NCBI RefSeq assembly: GCF_026262505.1
Contig: NC_067207.1
Location: 10,136,082-10,200,081 of the forward strand
DNA length: 64,000 nt
Source: Trichomonas vaginalis G3
Taxonomy: Eukaryota > Parabasalia > Trichomonadida > Trichomonadidae
Direction of reading: 5' to 3'
This document shows, in pieces, positions 10,001-21,021 of the stretch (its first letter is position 1; every line of letters starts with the position of its first letter). Under the pieces are notes generated by a model that was given only the letters and a program-made list of their open reading frames with translations, was not told the origin of the DNA and ran no database searches. The translations under genes were made by a program, and so were the position numbers.

Positions 10001-13000
10001 CATTTCAAGTCAGACTTACTTTCGTCCGAGACTTACATTTCAAGTCATACTTACTTTCGTCCGAGACTTACATTTCAAGTCATACTTACTTTCGTCCGAG
10101 ACTTACATTTCAAGTCATACTTACTTTCGTCCGAGACTTACATTTCAAGTCATACTTACTTTCGTCCGAGACTTACATTTCAAGTCATACTTACTTTCGT
10201 CCGAGACTTACATTTCAAGTCATACTTACTTTCGTCCGAGACTTACATTTCAAGTCATACTTACTTTCGTCCGAGACTTACATTTCAAGTCATACTTACT
10301 TTCGTCCGAGACTTACATTTCAAGTCATACTTACTTTCGTCCGAGACTTACATTTCAAGTCATACTTACTTTCGTCCGAGACTTACATTTCAAGTCATAC
10401 TTACTTCGTCCGAGACTTACATTTCAAGTCATACTTACTTTCGTCCGAGACTTACATTTCAAGTCATACTTACTTTCGTCCGAGACTTACATTTCAAGTC
10501 ATACTTACTTTCGTCCGAGACTTACATTTCAAGTCATACTTACTTTCGTCCGAGACTTACATTTCAAGTCATACTTACTTTCGTCCGAGACTTACATTTC
10601 AAGTCATACTTACTTTCGTCCGAGACTTACATTTCAAGTCATACTTACTTTCGTCCGAGACTTACATTTCAAGTCATACTTACTTTCGTCCGAGACTTAC
10701 ATTTCAAGTCATACTTACTTTCGTCCGAGACTTACATTTCAAGTCATACTTACTTCGTCCGAGACTTACATTTCAAGTCATACTTACTTTGTCCGAGACT
10801 TACATTTCAAGTCATACTTACTTTCGTCCGAGACTTACATTTCAAGTCATACTTACTTCGTCCGAGACTTACATTTCAAGTCATACTTACTTTCGTCCGA
10901 GACTTACATTTCAAGTCATACTTACTTTCGTCCGAGACTTACATTTCAAGTCATACTTACTTTCGTCCGAGACTTACATTTCAAGTCATACTTACTTTCG
11001 TCCGAGACTTACATTTCAAGTCATACTTACTTTCGTCCGAGACTTACATTTCAAGTCATACTTACTTTCGTCCGAGACTTACATTTCAAGTCATACTTAC
11101 TTCGTCCGAGACTTACATTTCAAGTCATACTTACTTCGTCCGAGACTTACATTTCAAGTCATACTTACTTTCGTCCGAGACTTACATTTCAAGTCAGACT
11201 TACTTTCGTCCGAGACTTACATTTCAAGTCATACTTACTTTCGTCCGAGACTTACATTTCAAGTCATACTTACTTTCGTCCGAGACTTACATTTCAAGTC
11301 AGACTTACTTTCGTCCGAGACTTACATTTCAAGTCATACTTACTTTCGTCCGAGACTTACATTTCAAGTCATACTTACTTTCGTCCGAGACTTACATTTC
11401 AAGTCATACTTACTTTCGTCCGAGACTTACATTTCAAGTCATACTTACTTTCGTCCGAGACTTACATTTCAAGTCATACTTACTTTCGTCCGAGACTTAC
11501 ATTTCAAGTCATACTTACTTTCGTCCGAGACTTACATTTCAAGTCATACTTACATTTCGTCCGAGACTTACATTTCAAGTCATACTTACTTTCGTCCGAG
11601 ACTTACATTTCAAGTCATACTTACTTCGTCCGAGACTTACATTTCAAGTCATACTTACATTCGTCCGAGACTTACATTTCAAGTCATACTTACTTTCGTC
11701 CGAGACTTACATTTCAAGTCATACTTACTTTCGTCCGAGACTTACATTTCAAGTCATACTTACTTTCGTCCGAGACTTACATTTCAAGTCATACTTACTT
11801 TCGTCCGAGACTTACATTTCAAGTCATACTTACTTTCGTCCGAGACTTACATTTCAAGTCATACTTACTTTCGTCCGAGACTTACATTTCAAGTCATACT
11901 TACTTCGTCCGAGACTTACATTTCAAGTCATACTTACTTCGTCCGAGACTTACATTTCAAGTCATACTTACTTTCGTCCGAGACTTACATTTCAAGTCAT
12001 ACTTACATTCGTCCGAGACTTACATTTCAAGTCATACTTACTTCGTCCGAGACTTACATTTCAAGTCAGACTTACTTTCGTCCGAGACTTACATTTCAAG
12101 TCATACTTACTTTCGTCCGAGACTTACATTTCAAGTCATACTTACATTCGTCCGAGACTTACATTTCAAGTCATACTTACTTTCGTCCGAGACTTACATT
12201 TCAAGTCATACTTACTTCGTCCGAGACTTACATTTCAAGTCATACTTACTTCGTCCGAGACTTACATTTCAAGTCATACTTACTTCGTCCGAGACTTACA
12301 TTTCAAGTCATACTTACTTTCGTCCGAGACTTACATTTCAAGTCATACTTACATTCGTCCGAGACTTACATTTCAAGTCATACTTACATTCGTCCGAGAC
12401 TTACATTTCAAGTCATACTTACTTCGTCCGAGACTTACATTTCAAGTCATACTTACTTCGTCCGAGACTTACATTTCAAGTCATACTTACTTCGTCCGAG
12501 ACTTACATTTCAAGTCATACTTACTTTCGTCCGAGACTTACATTTCAAGTCATACTTACTTTCGTCCGAGACTTACATTTCAAGTCATACTTACTTTCGT
12601 CCGAGACTTACATTTCAAGTCATACTTACATTCGTCCGAGACTTACATTTCAAGTCATACTTACTTCGTCCGAGACTTACATTTCAAGTCATACTTACTT
12701 TCCGAGACTTACATTTCAAGTCATACTTACTTTCGTCCGAGACTTACATTTCAAGTCATACTTACATTCGTCCGAGACTTACATTTCAAGTCATACTTAC
12801 ATTCGTCCGAGACTTACATTTCAAGTCATACTTACTTTCGTCCGAGACTTACATTTCAAGTCATACTTACATTCGTCCGAGACTTACATTTCAAGTCATA
12901 CTTACATTTCGTCCGAGACTTACATTTCAAGTCATACTTACTTTCGTCCGAGACTTACATTTCAAGTCATACTTACTTCGTCCGAGACTTACATTTCAAG

Positions 13001-13605
13001 TCATACTTACATTCGTCCGAGACTTACATTTCAAGTCATACTTACTTTCGTCCGAGACTTACATTTCAAGTCAGACTTACTTTCGTCCGAGACTTACATT
13101 TCAAGTCATACTTACTTTCGTCCGAGACTTACATTTCAAGTCATACTTACTTTCGTCCGAGACTTACATTTCAAGTCAGACTTACTTTCGTCCGAGACTT
13201 ACATTTCAAGTCATACTTACTTTCGTCCGAGACTTACATTTCAAGTCATACTTACATTCGTCCGAGACTTACATTTCAAGTCATACTTACTTTCGTCCGA
13301 GACTTACATTTCAAGTCATACTTACATTCGTCCGAGACTTACATTTCAAGTCATACTTACATTCGTCGAGACTTACATTTCAAGTCATACTTACATTCGT
13401 CCGAGACTTACATTTCAAGTCATACTTACATTTGTCGGACTTACATTTCAAGTCATACTTACATTCGTCCAGACTTACATTTCAAGTCATTTACATTCGT
13501 CCGAGACTTACATTTCAGTCATACTTACATTCGTCCGAGCATTACATTTCAAGTCATACTTACATTCGTCGAGACTTACATTTCAAGTCAGACTTACATT
13601 TCGTC
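7065..13605 (+). repeat. 35-bp satellite, long array
   Basis: Roughly 185-190 head-to-tail copies of a 35-bp unit: GACTTACATTTCAAGTCA followed by TACTTACTTTCGTCCGA. The main variant is GTCATAC versus GTCAGAC; both are mixed in the left third, and GTCATAC dominates the middle. A second variant, TTACATTCG for TTACTTTCG, becomes common only beyond about 11.5 kb, and the last ~250 bp hold degraded units. Homogeneous centre and decayed edge is the pattern expected from unequal exchange. The array has no unique spacers. A reading frame stays open in places because 35 bp cycles through three frames without a stop; it is not a gene. Confidence 0.95.
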
Positions 13606-13944
13606 CTCTTTTTTCTCTTCCAATAATGCACAAAACCAAGATTTGACATCAGATTTAAAATCTCCATCAAGTCTGCTTTCCAAATCCGCTGTCAAAACTT
13701 GAATATCTCAATTAATTAATGATATTCAGATATTGCGAATAATCTTTAGGTAAAGAAGAAAATTTAGGTTGTAAAATCATATAAAATGTAGTTAGAGAGC
13801 AAAAATTATGTTTGAGTGATCTCCATGTCGTAGTGGATCTAGATTTGAGTGGCTTTAGATGTATGAGTGGTTTTCAATGTCAGTGTGGATCAAGATGTCT
13901 GGGAATAAAAGTAAGTCGTAGGTTAATATAAGTTTGATATTAAT
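13606..13944. other. Central spacer between opposed satellites
   Basis: About 340 bp of unique AT-rich sequence separating the plus-oriented and minus-oriented arrays. It contains a loose GTGGATC/GAGTGG repetition near 13835-13900. No gene or clear site is visible. It marks the turning point of the whole palindrome, far off-centre because the left array is more than ten times longer than the right. Confidence 0.8.
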
Positions 13945-14480
13945 GTAAGTATGACTTAAAATGTAAGTCTCGGACGAAAGTAAGTATGACTTGAAATGTA
14001 AGTCTCGGACGAAAGTAAGTATGACTTGAAATGTAAGTCTCGGACGAAAGTAAGTATGACTTGAAATGTAAGTCTCGGACGAAAGTAAGTATGACTTGAA
14101 ATGTAAGTCTCGGACGAAAGTAAGTCTGACTTGAAATGTAAGTCTCGGACGAAAGTAAGTCTGACTTGAAATGTAAGTCTCGGACGAAAGTAAGTATGAC
14201 TTGAAATGTAAGTCTCGGACGAAAGTAAGTCTGACTTGAAATGTAAGTCTCGGACGAAAGTAAGTGACTTGAAATGTAAGTCTCGGACGAAAGTAAGTCT
14301 GACTTGAAATGTAAGTCTCGGACGAAAGTAAGTATGACTTGAAATGTAAGTCTCGGACGAAAGTAAGTCTGACTTGAAATGTAAGTCTCGGACGAAAGTA
14401 AGTCTGACTTGAAATGTAAGTCTCGGACGAAAGTAAGTCTGACTTGAAATGTAAGTTCGGACGAAAGTAAGTCTGACTTG
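13945..14480 (-). repeat. 35-bp satellite, short inverted array
   Basis: About 15 copies of the same 35-bp unit in reverse orientation (GTAAGTCTCGGACGAAAGTA reading plus). Both GTCAGAC and GTCATAC variants are present, as at the left start of the long array, which is its mirror position. Confidence 0.95.
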
Positions 14481-15783
14481 AAATGGAAGTCTGATTCTAA
14501 ATGTAAGTTCTAGACTAAAGTAAGTCTGATTCTAAATATAAGTCTGATATTAAGATAAGTTTGTAACTAAAATTAAGTCTTATTCCAAAAGCAAATTTAA
14601 TTGTATAATAAGTCTGGATCTAGAGTAAGCCTTAGTCTACAGCTATTCTGTGTCAAAAATAAGTCACGAACCATAGTAAGTTTCGGACTAGAGTATGTCT
14701 GTAATTCGAATCATTCATATTCTTCAATTATCCCGCCAAAAAAATTATCGTCTTTTTATCATACCATAGTTTTTATCAATCTCGTTCTACTAAAAAACCT
14801 TTATATTGGTGATTTCTTTGTTAAACCCGTATTTTTTCATGTGAATCTTATTGTATAAACTCTAAAAGTTCAATTTCCGGTCGAAAAAAACTTGAAAACA
14901 ATTTGTATTCGACGAGTTAAAGAGCTCTATTTATTCTAAATTTTCCAAAAAAAATTAGATTTCGTTTTTTCGCTTCAAAAAATGTTGTTTTAAGTTTTAA
15001 AATTTGTAATTCAAAATTTTTTTGGAAAGATTTACGATTTTTTAATACTGCGAATGAGTTTTATTTTACATACTCTATTGATAAATCATATTTTTGTCGA
15101 GATATAACTTTTTTTTAAAAAAATTATATGCAAAGAGTGTTATAGAATTCTAGAAGGTATAGTGCATAATTTGAAGTATACTATCAAATAAAGAAATTTT
15201 ACAGTTTTTTAGTTTTATTTAGATGTACGTTATTTTAGATGGCTTCGTCGAAAACAAAGCATGTCTGTTAAGTTTATTCTTAACATGGTAAATAAAATGG
15301 CAACGAAGCCCAGTGTACTGCGTCTTATGCCGTAGTTTTTGTTATCTTCATACTCAAATACAACAAATACAAATAGATTTATTACGAAAAAACGTATAAA
15401 ACAAATGATATATTTATTTCTAGACAAGTTGACGAACATGTAGCGCAACTGTATCGCTTTAGAGAACAGTTCTTCCAACACCTACTCATTCAGTGAAAGA
15501 TTTAAGAAGAACTCTTACTCGACCTTAACTACCTACGCTTTGCTTGAACAATTCCCAACGAGGTTACTATAAGGTTGCAAGTCTTGTCAAAATGTAGTAT
15601 GCAATACGTTGGGGAAAAATAGATATATACGAACAAACTACTACAGTCTAGCAACTAGTCTTTAAGTGTAATGTATTTTTGCTACAAAGAGCTCATAACG
15701 AAGTCAAATTTTGCAATTTGATGTCAAAACTAGCTAGTTGTTGAATCAAATAGCGTTGTGACTTTGTATACATCACGATCTTG

Positions 15784-15795
15784 TGGTATCAGAGC
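15784..15795 (+). other. Primer-binding-site-like 12-mer (right arm)
   Basis: TGGTATCAGAGC, mirror of 5759-5770. The stretch after it (15796-15925) has short open frames but nothing I can assign to a retroelement protein. Treated as a possible fossil trace only. Confidence 0.25.
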
Positions 15796-15927
15796 TGTAC
15801 TGCTGCAGACTAATTCAACTAAACATGAGCAAGATTGGGATTTCTATTCTCTGGGGTGCGAGGCTCGTCCAAAGTTCAAGCAGCTACAGTGTTTTGGATC
15901 ACCTAAAGAATTTGGGAATTCAGTTAT

Positions 15928-16168
15928 TACGTAAATTTCTCAAGATGAACTTGAGAGCAGCGCAGTTATAACGAAAGTCTCTGATGAAAGGCAATGATTT
16001 CTTTCATGAATGATCTAACGTTAGCTTGAAATCAGGAAAAGAGACTATTGATGACTTACTTTCCATCGATGGTGCACAACAGCAGGGAGGGGATTGGTGG
16101 GTTTGGGGAAATTCGCTGAGGCACTAGTGTCCGGATTGTTCGTCAAATAGGTTTCCTTTCCTATAAAG
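15928..16168. other. Right-arm-specific cassette
   Basis: 241 bp that replace the left arm's 236-bp block exactly between the same shared flanks. No recognisable coding potential. Confidence 0.6.
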
Positions 16169-16602
16169 AAATGACACTTTTTTGGCGGCTTATTGACTCA
16201 GAAAAATTTGAGAGTTAACGAATAATTTTGGCGCCAAAAATAATTTCTCTTAATTTATTAAATTTAATATACGCACATCCATAAGTTATGCTATTTTTTC
16301 TATTTATTTTGTTCTAAAATTCTAAATATTTTTTTTTCATAACATAAAATATGATGTCTAGTCTCATTTACATAACAACATGCCTTAGAATAGGTTTTTT
16401 ATTCTTTTTGTCACTTTAAATTAAGAATAAAAAGATAATTTAAATTGAATATTTGCGATTATTCTCACTAATGCTGCTTCCTCTTTTATTAGGTAGACAA
16501 CAAAAAGTTAGCCTTGGACTCCCATATCAGATTTTTGATTGGTTGCGTATATAATGAGCTGGGATTGATAGACGAAAACCCAGTGAGAAAATTTTTGACG
16601 CC

Positions 16603-18384
16603 ATTAGCAAAAAATGTTAAATGTTAACACTCAGTCCATTTGAATATGAAAAATAAAATTGACTTTGATTAAATGTTTTTATTTATCATGCAATTCTTCT
16701 TGCGACCAAAGATTTGAATAAAATTTCAAAAATAAGATAGCTTAAAAATAATATACGGTAGTGTTTACTAATAGATGAATAGTATATAAATTCTATTAAA
16801 ATGGATTTGATCCAAAAAAATATAAAACCAAAAATAATTGTTATAATTTACCCAGATTTTCCTTACTTTTACCACTCCCCATGTAATTTCTGGGGAAAAC
16901 GATAATTCATTTTTTTTATGGATGAATAGATCGTTTTCCTAGAAAGGACCTCATATCTCTGGCTAAAAAGAGTGTCAGATCCTAAATAGATTATTGATCT
17001 AGTGTACAAATCCAATAAAAAGCCTATTTTTTTGGCTTTTTTGGTGCTCATTTTTTCGAAGATCTACATGAATATGGGGAAACCATCGGATTTTTTTGGT
17101 TAACCCACATCTTCATGTAGTCTGGACTATCTTTCCTCGAAGGACCTCTTTACGGGTGTAAAAACTCATAAAGTTCTCAAAAGATTCATTCTCGATCTCC
17201 ATGCTGAAAGAATTTACAATAAAAAAGAGATCTACGCATCAAACTACAGCCATAAATGAACTGAACCCCTAAAGCTCAGCTCTTAGTTTATCAAAAACGT
17301 CGAAATCCTTCTCATTGCAATCAAATTTTCTCAATAACTCATAAGAAAAATCGAATTTTGATTAAGCCGATGTTATAGGTATCACAAATACTACAAACTT
17401 GAGCAATATCGAAATTGCCAGCAAAAGTTTGAAATTGCATTGCTCATATTTGTTTTGTAAACTAAAAATCTGCTTATATTATTCATTAATTTTTATATAT
17501 TATTCATATACTTTAATAAAAACAATACTATTTCACCTTAAAAATGAATTTCATAAGTCAATATTATTTTTTTGAAAATGTATCAATTTTCGATTAAAAC
17601 AACATGAGAATAAAATTTACGCAAAATTATTTTAAAAAATGGTTTTAAAAATTTACAATTGATGAAGAATAAGATTGCAAGAAGTTTTGAAGTTTAATTT
17701 TAAGAAAAAAAATTCGGATATTATTCATGGATCTAAGTAATATATTTGAGTATCGGCACTATGCATAAAACATATATTTATAGTTTTTTGGATTTTTATG
17801 ATTTTAAATATATTCAAATTTGGCAATCCAATAGATTTTTAAAAAATAGGTAAATAAAAATAGATTACATATGCAGCAGATTTAGAACATGAAACAAATC
17901 TTATAGTGACCCAAAAAAAATTCATGATCTAAAAAAGAAAAAAAATTGGCTAAATGGGAATCAAATCTTGACATAATAAATCATTATGTCGGATGTTTCC
18001 ACTACACTACACCGGCAGTTCGAAAAATAACCTTGGTGGTTCTATTTAATAGCTACCCCCAACGATAGGCGGTGTCCCCAGCTTTAGAGAGGTGGTAAAA
18101 GTAAGGAAAATCTGGGTAAATGAAGAAGTAATTTAAAACGATTTTATTTATGATCAAATTTTATATATTTTTTTGGATCAAATCCATTTTAATAGAATTT
18201 ATATACTATTCATCTATTAGTAAACACTACCGTATATTATTTTTAAGCTATCTTATTTTTGAAATTTTATTCAAATCTTTGGTCGCAAGAAGAATTGCAT
18301 GATAAATAAAAACATTTAATCAAAGTCAATTTTATTTTCATATTCAAATGGACTGAGTGTTAACATTTAACATTTTTTGCTAAT
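16603..18384. mobile_element. Nested 1.8-kb inverted-repeat element
   Basis: Begins ATTAGCAAAAAATGTTAAAT and ends with its reverse complement. The terminal inverted repeats extend about 270 bp (16603-16875 and about 18100-18384) with small differences. The interior is AT-rich and has only a 60-codon frame (16869-17051, minus), which I do not recognise. It is present only in the right arm; the left arm has TTTGCTAAT, one terminal end, at the matching place (near 4962). That suggests either insertion here or excision with a footprint there. Confidence 0.65.
17947..18016 (-). other. tRNA-like sequence inside the nested element
   Basis: On the minus strand, a box-A-like TAGTGTAGTGG, a 5-7 bp anticodon-type stem (GACATAA/TTATGTC), a box-B-like GATTTGATTCC and a downstream T run follow each other with tRNA-like spacing over ~70 nt. 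The acceptor ends do not pair well and position 33 is not T, so it is not a working tRNA. It may be a Pol III promoter relic or a tRNA-derived short element. Confidence 0.35.
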
Positions 18385-18570
18385 TGTCGTCAAAAATTAG
18401 GCGTAAAGCAAAAATTAATATTTCATATGGTTTTATGATAGATAAGCATTATATTCCCACTCATTATATTAAATTTTGAGGTTTATCCTTCGCTTTTAAG
18501 ATCATTGAATTTGATTTTTATATAAAATAGTTATATATTAGAAAATAATATGAGTTTATGTGATATTATT

Positions 18571-18938
18571 TTTCAGAAGATTTTGTGTTCTTCTTCAAAA
18601 TTTTATTTTTTTATTAAAACGAATCTTTACAAAATATACATTTACTTTTATTAATATTTAAAAACGTGCTCTATCAAAAGTTCCAAAAATTCAATATTTT
18701 AGCTTTTCTGAGTTGTCACCTTTGATGAATTTCTGTTTACAACATTAAATCTTTAAATATTAACGGCAAATGTATTTTAAGAATATAAAATATAATTATC
18801 AAAAAATTATTTTTTCTCAAAAATCTCACTTATCAAAAACATCATTATCAAAATCGACTTATTCATCCTTTTTAATAGAATAAAAAGATAGAAATTTTAA
18901 TCGATTTTTAAGTTATTGAATTGTCTGAATTTTCAAAA
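18571..18938. other. Intergenic, AT-rich
   Basis: About 370 bp between the palindromic element and the prominin-like gene. Very AT-rich; no reading frame or repeat recognised. The TTTTCAAAAATG context at its end may include a weak Initiator for the gene. Confidence 0.6.
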
Positions 18939-20906
18939 ATGATCTTTGTTTTCTTCCTTATTTGGAAACTCAAAGCAGAGGATTTACCAAAAGATTGCAA
19001 ATCAGATAGTGCATCAGGACTAGGAAAATTTGTTTATAAAGCTTACCAAGGCATTGCTCCATCAGCTAACAAAGTTTTCAAATTGAACCAAATGATTACT
19101 AGGAAAGAACCAATTTACGAATTTGATCCAGACAAACATATGGAATACCTAGCATCTTTAACTGGATTCATAGCCGTTATTTTAATAATTTTGGTAATTG
19201 TTATTCTTTTCTTTCTTATCTCTCAATGCGGTGCTTGCTGCTGCTTCAAACCAACTAAAGGTAAGAAATTTACTTGGTCAGGAGCTATTGTTCATTTAGT
19301 ATTTATTGCAGTGATGGTTGTTTCCCTTGTTTTGTTCTATTTTGCAAGTGGAAGCATTGTAAGTGGTGTTAACAATGCTGCAGTTTTAAACAAAAATATT
19401 CATAGTTTTGTCGAGGGAGCATTTGATGCGGTTCTTTCCACTGTTGGAGCTGCTATTAATCTCATTAATGATCTTGTAAAAAAAGCAGAAGAAACATTCA
19501 GGAAATTCATACATACTGTTAATTCAACTTTGAACGATGTCCAATCAAATGTAACTCAAGCCGTAACTAAGTCTGAGGAAGCAAAGAACTATTCCGAAGG
19601 TGAATTAAAGACAGCTGCTGACGAAGTTAACAATGAGTTCAAATCATGTTGTAACGGTTGTGATAAAAAATTAATTAATAATGATAGCATTGTTTCAAAA
19701 TTGTCAGATATTTATTCAAAAATGAAGGAATTCCAAAACAACATCCAAAAAATTAATGAAACTCAAGAGAAAATACAGAAATCCATTGATGAAATTAATA
19801 ACAGTGTTAAAGGTAAGATCGAGGATTTCAGTGGTAAAATTAATGAATCAATAAACAAGGTTGATTATAAACAAATTTACAAATACACTGACGAAGGAGA
19901 CGCTTATATTCAAAAAGCCAAGAAATTAATTGGTCCCGTAGTGATCATAGCTGTTGTAATAATATCCATTATCATTGCTGTTTATGCTATTATTTTCTTC
20001 TTCAATAAGGGATGCTGCAGATGTCTTGCATGCAGTTTTCCAGCATTTGGTTTTCTATTTGCACTTTTGTTGGGATTGCCATGCCTTGTTTTTGCAATTC
20101 TTGTTCCGACATTCTATTCTGCATGTCCAAAGGCTGAAACATTAATTACAAAATATGCATCAAGTGTAATTCCTAGTGATACAGACATAAATTCAGTTCT
20201 TTATTGCAATGGAACAGATAAATCACTTTACAGATTGTTGAAATTTGGAGAAAAGTTTAAGATCAATGAAAAACTCGATGAATTCAAAAAGAAATTGGAA
20301 GGAACATTAACTGCTGTCAATGCAACTGAAACATTAAAGGCATTGAATGATGTCGTTAACATTAATCAGAGTTCATTAAACCTCGAAGGCCTCACAGAAG
20401 CAATTGGAAAGAAAGATGAATTAAAGAAGATGACTGAGAAATGTTCAAACAAAACAACGGAAATAAATGGAAAGATTGATGAATATTTCAATAAACTAAA
20501 CAGTAGTTTGAAGCACAAGTTGGATGAAATGACCAAGTATGTATTGAATTCCATTAATAGGTCAAGTCAAATTAGTCCTCAAATGGCGAATGCAACAAAC
20601 ACAACTCAAAATCTTTTGAATGAGTTCTTTGTTGAATTTAATGTTGTAGTTGTTGATGGATTATCTGAAAAATTACAATGTGATAAAGTCTGCTCTATAT
20701 ACGTTCCAGTTAGAAATGCCCTCTGCGTTAATTTAGTTAATGGTGGCTCATTCTGGCTCATATCATGTCTTATTATGGTTATAGGATGCATTGCAGTCAT
20801 GTTTACAGTATGCTGCCGCAGGAAGACAATGAGAAACCTTGATGCATCCAGTGATTCAAGTTCATTCTTTGTTTATTCTGAAGATTCTTATAAATATTCC
20901 GATTAA
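18939..20906 (+). CDS. Prominin-like five-span membrane protein
   Basis: About 655 residues from the ATG at 18939; an upstream in-frame TTG is not needed. A hydrophobic start (residues 1-12) looks like a signal peptide. It is followed by membrane spans at ~72-94 and ~112-137, a large loop with coiled-coil character and many NXS/T sites, a pair of spans (~325-395), a second large glycosylatable loop, and a last span near the C-terminus. The tail is cytosolic and Ser/Asp-rich. This order (outside N-terminus, five spans, two big outside loops, Cys clusters such as CGACCC and CCRC next to membranes) matches prominins, which sit in plasma-membrane protrusions. The stop forms TAAA, the usual trichomonad poly(A) context. 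A tweety-like protein is the alternative. Confidence 0.7.
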   Translation: MIFVFFLIWKLKAEDLPKDCKSDSASGLGKFVYKAYQGIAPSANKVFKLNQMITRKEPIYEFDPDKHMEYLASLTGFIAVILIILVIVILFFLISQCGACCCFKPTKGKKFTWSGAIVHLVFIAVMVVSLVLFYFASGSIVSGVNNAAVLNKNIHSFVEGAFDAVLSTVGAAINLINDLVKKAEETFRKFIHTVNSTLNDVQSNVTQAVTKSEEAKNYSEGELKTAADEVNNEFKSCCNGCDKKLINNDSIVSKLSDIYSKMKEFQNNIQKINETQEKIQKSIDEINNSVKGKIEDFSGKINESINKVDYKQIYKYTDEGDAYIQKAKKLIGPVVIIAVVIISIIIAVYAIIFFFNKGCCRCLACSFPAFGFLFALLLGLPCLVFAILVPTFYSACPKAETLITKYASSVIPSDTDINSVLYCNGTDKSLYRLLKFGEKFKINEKLDEFKKKLEGTLTAVNATETLKALNDVVNINQSSLNLEGLTEAIGKKDELKKMTEKCSNKTTEINGKIDEYFNKLNSSLKHKLDEMTKYVLNSINRSSQISPQMANATNTTQNLLNEFFVEFNVVVVDGLSEKLQCDKVCSIYVPVRNALCVNLVNGGSFWLISCLIMVIGCIAVMFTVCCRRKTMRNLDASSDSSSFFVYSEDSYKYSD

Positions 20907-21021
20907 ATCATCATTCGTTCCTAAATATATATAAAAAAATAATTTACCTATTTAAGCTATTTATTAAAATTTAATTTTTATTGAAAGATATTTTGTTTTT
21001 TTATTATGCAAAAGTAATACA

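Larger units (their letters stand above)
4759..18570. mobile_element. 13.8-kb palindromic element with satellite core
   Basis: The end AATAATATCACATAAACTCA at 4759 is the reverse complement of the sequence ending at 18570. From there the two arms mirror each other for over 2 kb: a reading frame at 6073-6324 reappears identically at 15230-15481 on the opposite strand, and one at 6696-6953 at 14601-14858. Between the arms lie the two opposed 35-bp satellite arrays and a spacer. No transposase or other recognisable gene is visible, so it is either a non-autonomous transposon or a palindromic satellite locus. The near-identity of the arms points to recent origin or gene conversion between them. 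Confidence 0.75.
14480..18570 (-). repeat. Right inverted arm
   Basis: Reverse complement of 4759-7065 with two differences: a private 241-bp cassette at 15928-16168 and a nested inverted-repeat element at 16603-18384. Outside these the arms appear almost identical; one visible difference is a single A in a run close to the cassette edge. Short reading frames in it are not treated as genes. Confidence 0.8.

Noticed and set aside
10789-13626. 945-codon open frame across the satellite
   Set aside because: It begins at TTG, is made only of the 35-bp unit cycling through three frames, and the protein is a 35-residue period with no gene signals. It is a by-product of a stop-free repeat.
7065-14480. 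CRISPR-like array
   Set aside because: Units are adjacent, with no unique spacers and no cas genes; the organism is a eukaryote.
17947-18016. Functional tRNA gene
   Set aside because: Acceptor ends do not pair and the anticodon loop lacks T33; kept only as a tRNA-like module.
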